A stretch of DNA of 6,666 bases from Candidatus Fermentibacterales bacterium (GTDB lineage Bacteria > Fermentibacterota > Fermentibacteria > Fermentibacterales > JAFGKQ01): contig JAFGKQ010000070.1 in assembly GCA_016928495.1 (NCBI GenBank), positions 1 through 6,666 on the forward strand, in the 5' to 3' direction. The stretch's first letter is position 1, and each line of letters opens with the position of its first letter. This document shows positions 5,602-6,666 of the stretch, piece by piece. A program made the translations under genes and the position numbers. Under the pieces are notes generated by a model that was not told the origin of the DNA, did not search any database, and was given only the letters and a program-made list of their open reading frames with translations.

Positions 5602-6666
5602 ATGATTGACCTCCAGTCCATCAGAGGCCCAAGGGACATCGTGGCTCTCTCGATGGAAGAGAGGATCGAGCTCGCGGAGGCTGTCCGGGAGCTCATCATA
5701 CGCACCGTCTGCAGGACCGGGGGCCATCTGGCCCCCAGTCTCGGCGTCGTGGAGCTCACGATCGCGCTGCTCTCCATCTTCGATCCTCCTGACGACCGGG
5801 TGGTCTGGGACGTGGGTCACCAGACCTATCCGTACAAGATACTGACCGGCAGGGCCGCGGAGTTCGAGACCATAAGGCAGCGAGGAGGGCTCTCGGGCTT
5901 CCCCAGGCGCGACGAGAGCCCGTTCGACGCGTTCGGAACCGGCCACAGCTCCACCGGCATCTCCGCTGCTCTCGGCTTCGCTCTGGCCAGGGACCGCGCC
6001 GGCGGCAGCAACAGGATCGTGGCAGTCGTGGGAGACGGCGCGATGACCGGGGGCATGGCGCTGGAGGCCCTGAACCACCTGGGGCATACGGGCACGGACA
6101 TGATAGTCGTGCTCAACGATAACAGGATGTCCATCTCCAGGAATGTCGGCGGCCTCTCGCGGTACCTCACTCGGCTGATCACCGACCCGACCTACAACCG
6201 CCTCAGGAACGATCTCTGGAACATGCTGGGAAGGGTGCCTCTGGGTGATCGAATGCGTCACGCGGCACACGTCCTGGGCGAGGGCCTGAAGAGCCTGATA
6301 GCCCCAACCACTATCTTCGACGACTTCGGTATCCGCTACGTCGGGCCCGTGCCCGGGCACGATCTCCCCGCCCTCACTGCCGTTCTGGAGCGCGTGACCG
6401 ACCTGCGGGGTCCCGTTCTGGTTCACGTGGTCACTGTCAAGGGCAAGGGCTACGAGCCGGCGGAAGAGAACGCCAGCAAGTTCCACGGCATCTCCGGGTC
6501 CATCAGGGAGGAGCAGCCTGAGCCCGCTCCCGGCTTCACCTCCGTCTTCTCCGACAGCATGGTCTCTCTCGGGGAGAAGGACGACAGGATCGTTGCCGTC
6601 ACTGCCGCCATGCCGGATGGCACTGGCCTGTCGGAGTTCGCATCGAGGTTCCCTCAACGGTTCTTC
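5602..6666 (+). CDS. dxs: 1-deoxy-D-xylulose-5-phosphate synthase, 5' part (3' end outside window)
   Basis: DXS joins pyruvate and glyceraldehyde 3-phosphate, using thiamine diphosphate, to make DXP, the first step of the MEP isoprenoid pathway in the cytoplasm. The first 355 residues of about 620 are present. Seen: GGHLAPSLGVVELT with His42 (E. coli His49), WDVGHQTYPYKILTGR with His73 (E. coli His80), FGTGHSSTGISAALG (111-125), and the thiamine/Mg motif VVGDGAMTGG to VLNDNRMSIS with Asp145 and Asn174, spaced exactly as Asp152 and Asn181 of E. coli. VKGKGYEPAE and FHGISG close the first domain, and AVTAAMPDGTGL opens the transketolase-like pyrimidine domain. The catalytic Glu of the AEQH motif lies past the window end. 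GAAGGGG at 5586-5592 stands 9 bases before ATG 5602 and supports this start. It sits 38 bases after the prenyl synthase; together they feed one pathway and are likely co-transcribed. Confidence 0.97.
   Translation, partial: MIDLQSIRGPRDIVALSMEERIELAEAVRELIIRTVCRTGGHLAPSLGVVELTIALLSIFDPPDDRVVWDVGHQTYPYKILTGRAAEFETIRQRGGLSGFPRRDESPFDAFGTGHSSTGISAALGFALARDRAGGSNRIVAVVGDGAMTGGMALEALNHLGHTGTDMIVVLNDNRMSISRNVGGLSRYLTRLITDPTYNRLRNDLWNMLGRVPLGDRMRHAAHVLGEGLKSLIAPTTIFDDFGIRYVGPVPGHDLPALTAVLERVTDLRGPVLVHVVTVKGKGYEPAEENASKFHGISGSIREEQPEPAPGFTSVFSDSMVSLGEKDDRIVAVTAAMPDGTGLSEFASRFPQRFF

Noticed and set aside
5560-6657. 365-codon open frame on the minus strand across dxs
   Set aside because: It is antisense to a clear DXP synthase and has no recognisable motif.

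Overview
This window is a compact run of housekeeping genes, all on the + strand, from a GC-rich bacterium. No mobile element, CRISPR array, tRNA, rRNA or defence system can be supported. The RNase Y plus deoxyxylulose-phosphate (MEP) isoprenoid genes, and an Arg/Ile codon habit rich in AGG and ATA despite high GC, suggest a non-model lineage rather than a common proteobacterium or actinobacterium. I cannot name the phylum from the sequence alone.

Layout. (1) Positions 2-2232 hold a translation block: the 3' part of thrS (threonyl-tRNA synthetase), infC (IF3), rpmI (L35) and rplT (L20), tightly packed. infC has no usable ATG/GTG/TTG. It appears to start at an ATA that overlaps the thrS stop in the sequence ATAA. 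(2) Positions 2254-2953 hold a cell-division pair: a 94-residue coiled-coil protein of unknown identity (ZapB-like in size and place only), then zapA with a long Ser/Glu/Arg-rich tail, one base apart. The pheS-pheT pair often found after rplT is not here. (3) Positions 2954-3102 are the only real intergenic gap. It holds strong stem-loops and lies right after zapA, the place where 6S RNA is encoded in many proteobacteria. A structured RNA or a U-less terminator is likely, but its family is unproven. (4) Positions 3103-4650 encode RNase Y (rny), complete with membrane anchor, coiled coil, KH and HD domains. (5) Positions about 4631/4727-5563 encode a short-chain (farnesyl-type) prenyl diphosphate synthase (ispA-like) whose start is unclear. 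Positions 5602-6666 hold the first 355 codons of dxs (DXP synthase), cut by the window end.

How the genes fit together: the first block makes ribosome and initiation parts and charges tRNA-Thr. IF3 and L20 are autoregulators of this locus in E. coli, and the ATA start suggests IF3 control may be kept here. The division pair would act at the FtsZ ring, RNase Y starts mRNA decay at the membrane, and dxs with ispA supply isoprenoid precursors and prenyl diphosphate.

The points most worth a second look are the ATA start of infC, the structured zapA-rny region (including a 13-bp hairpin inside the zapA tail), the missing canonical start of ispA, and two changed active-site-region residues in ThrRS. 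I found no convincing previously undescribed system.
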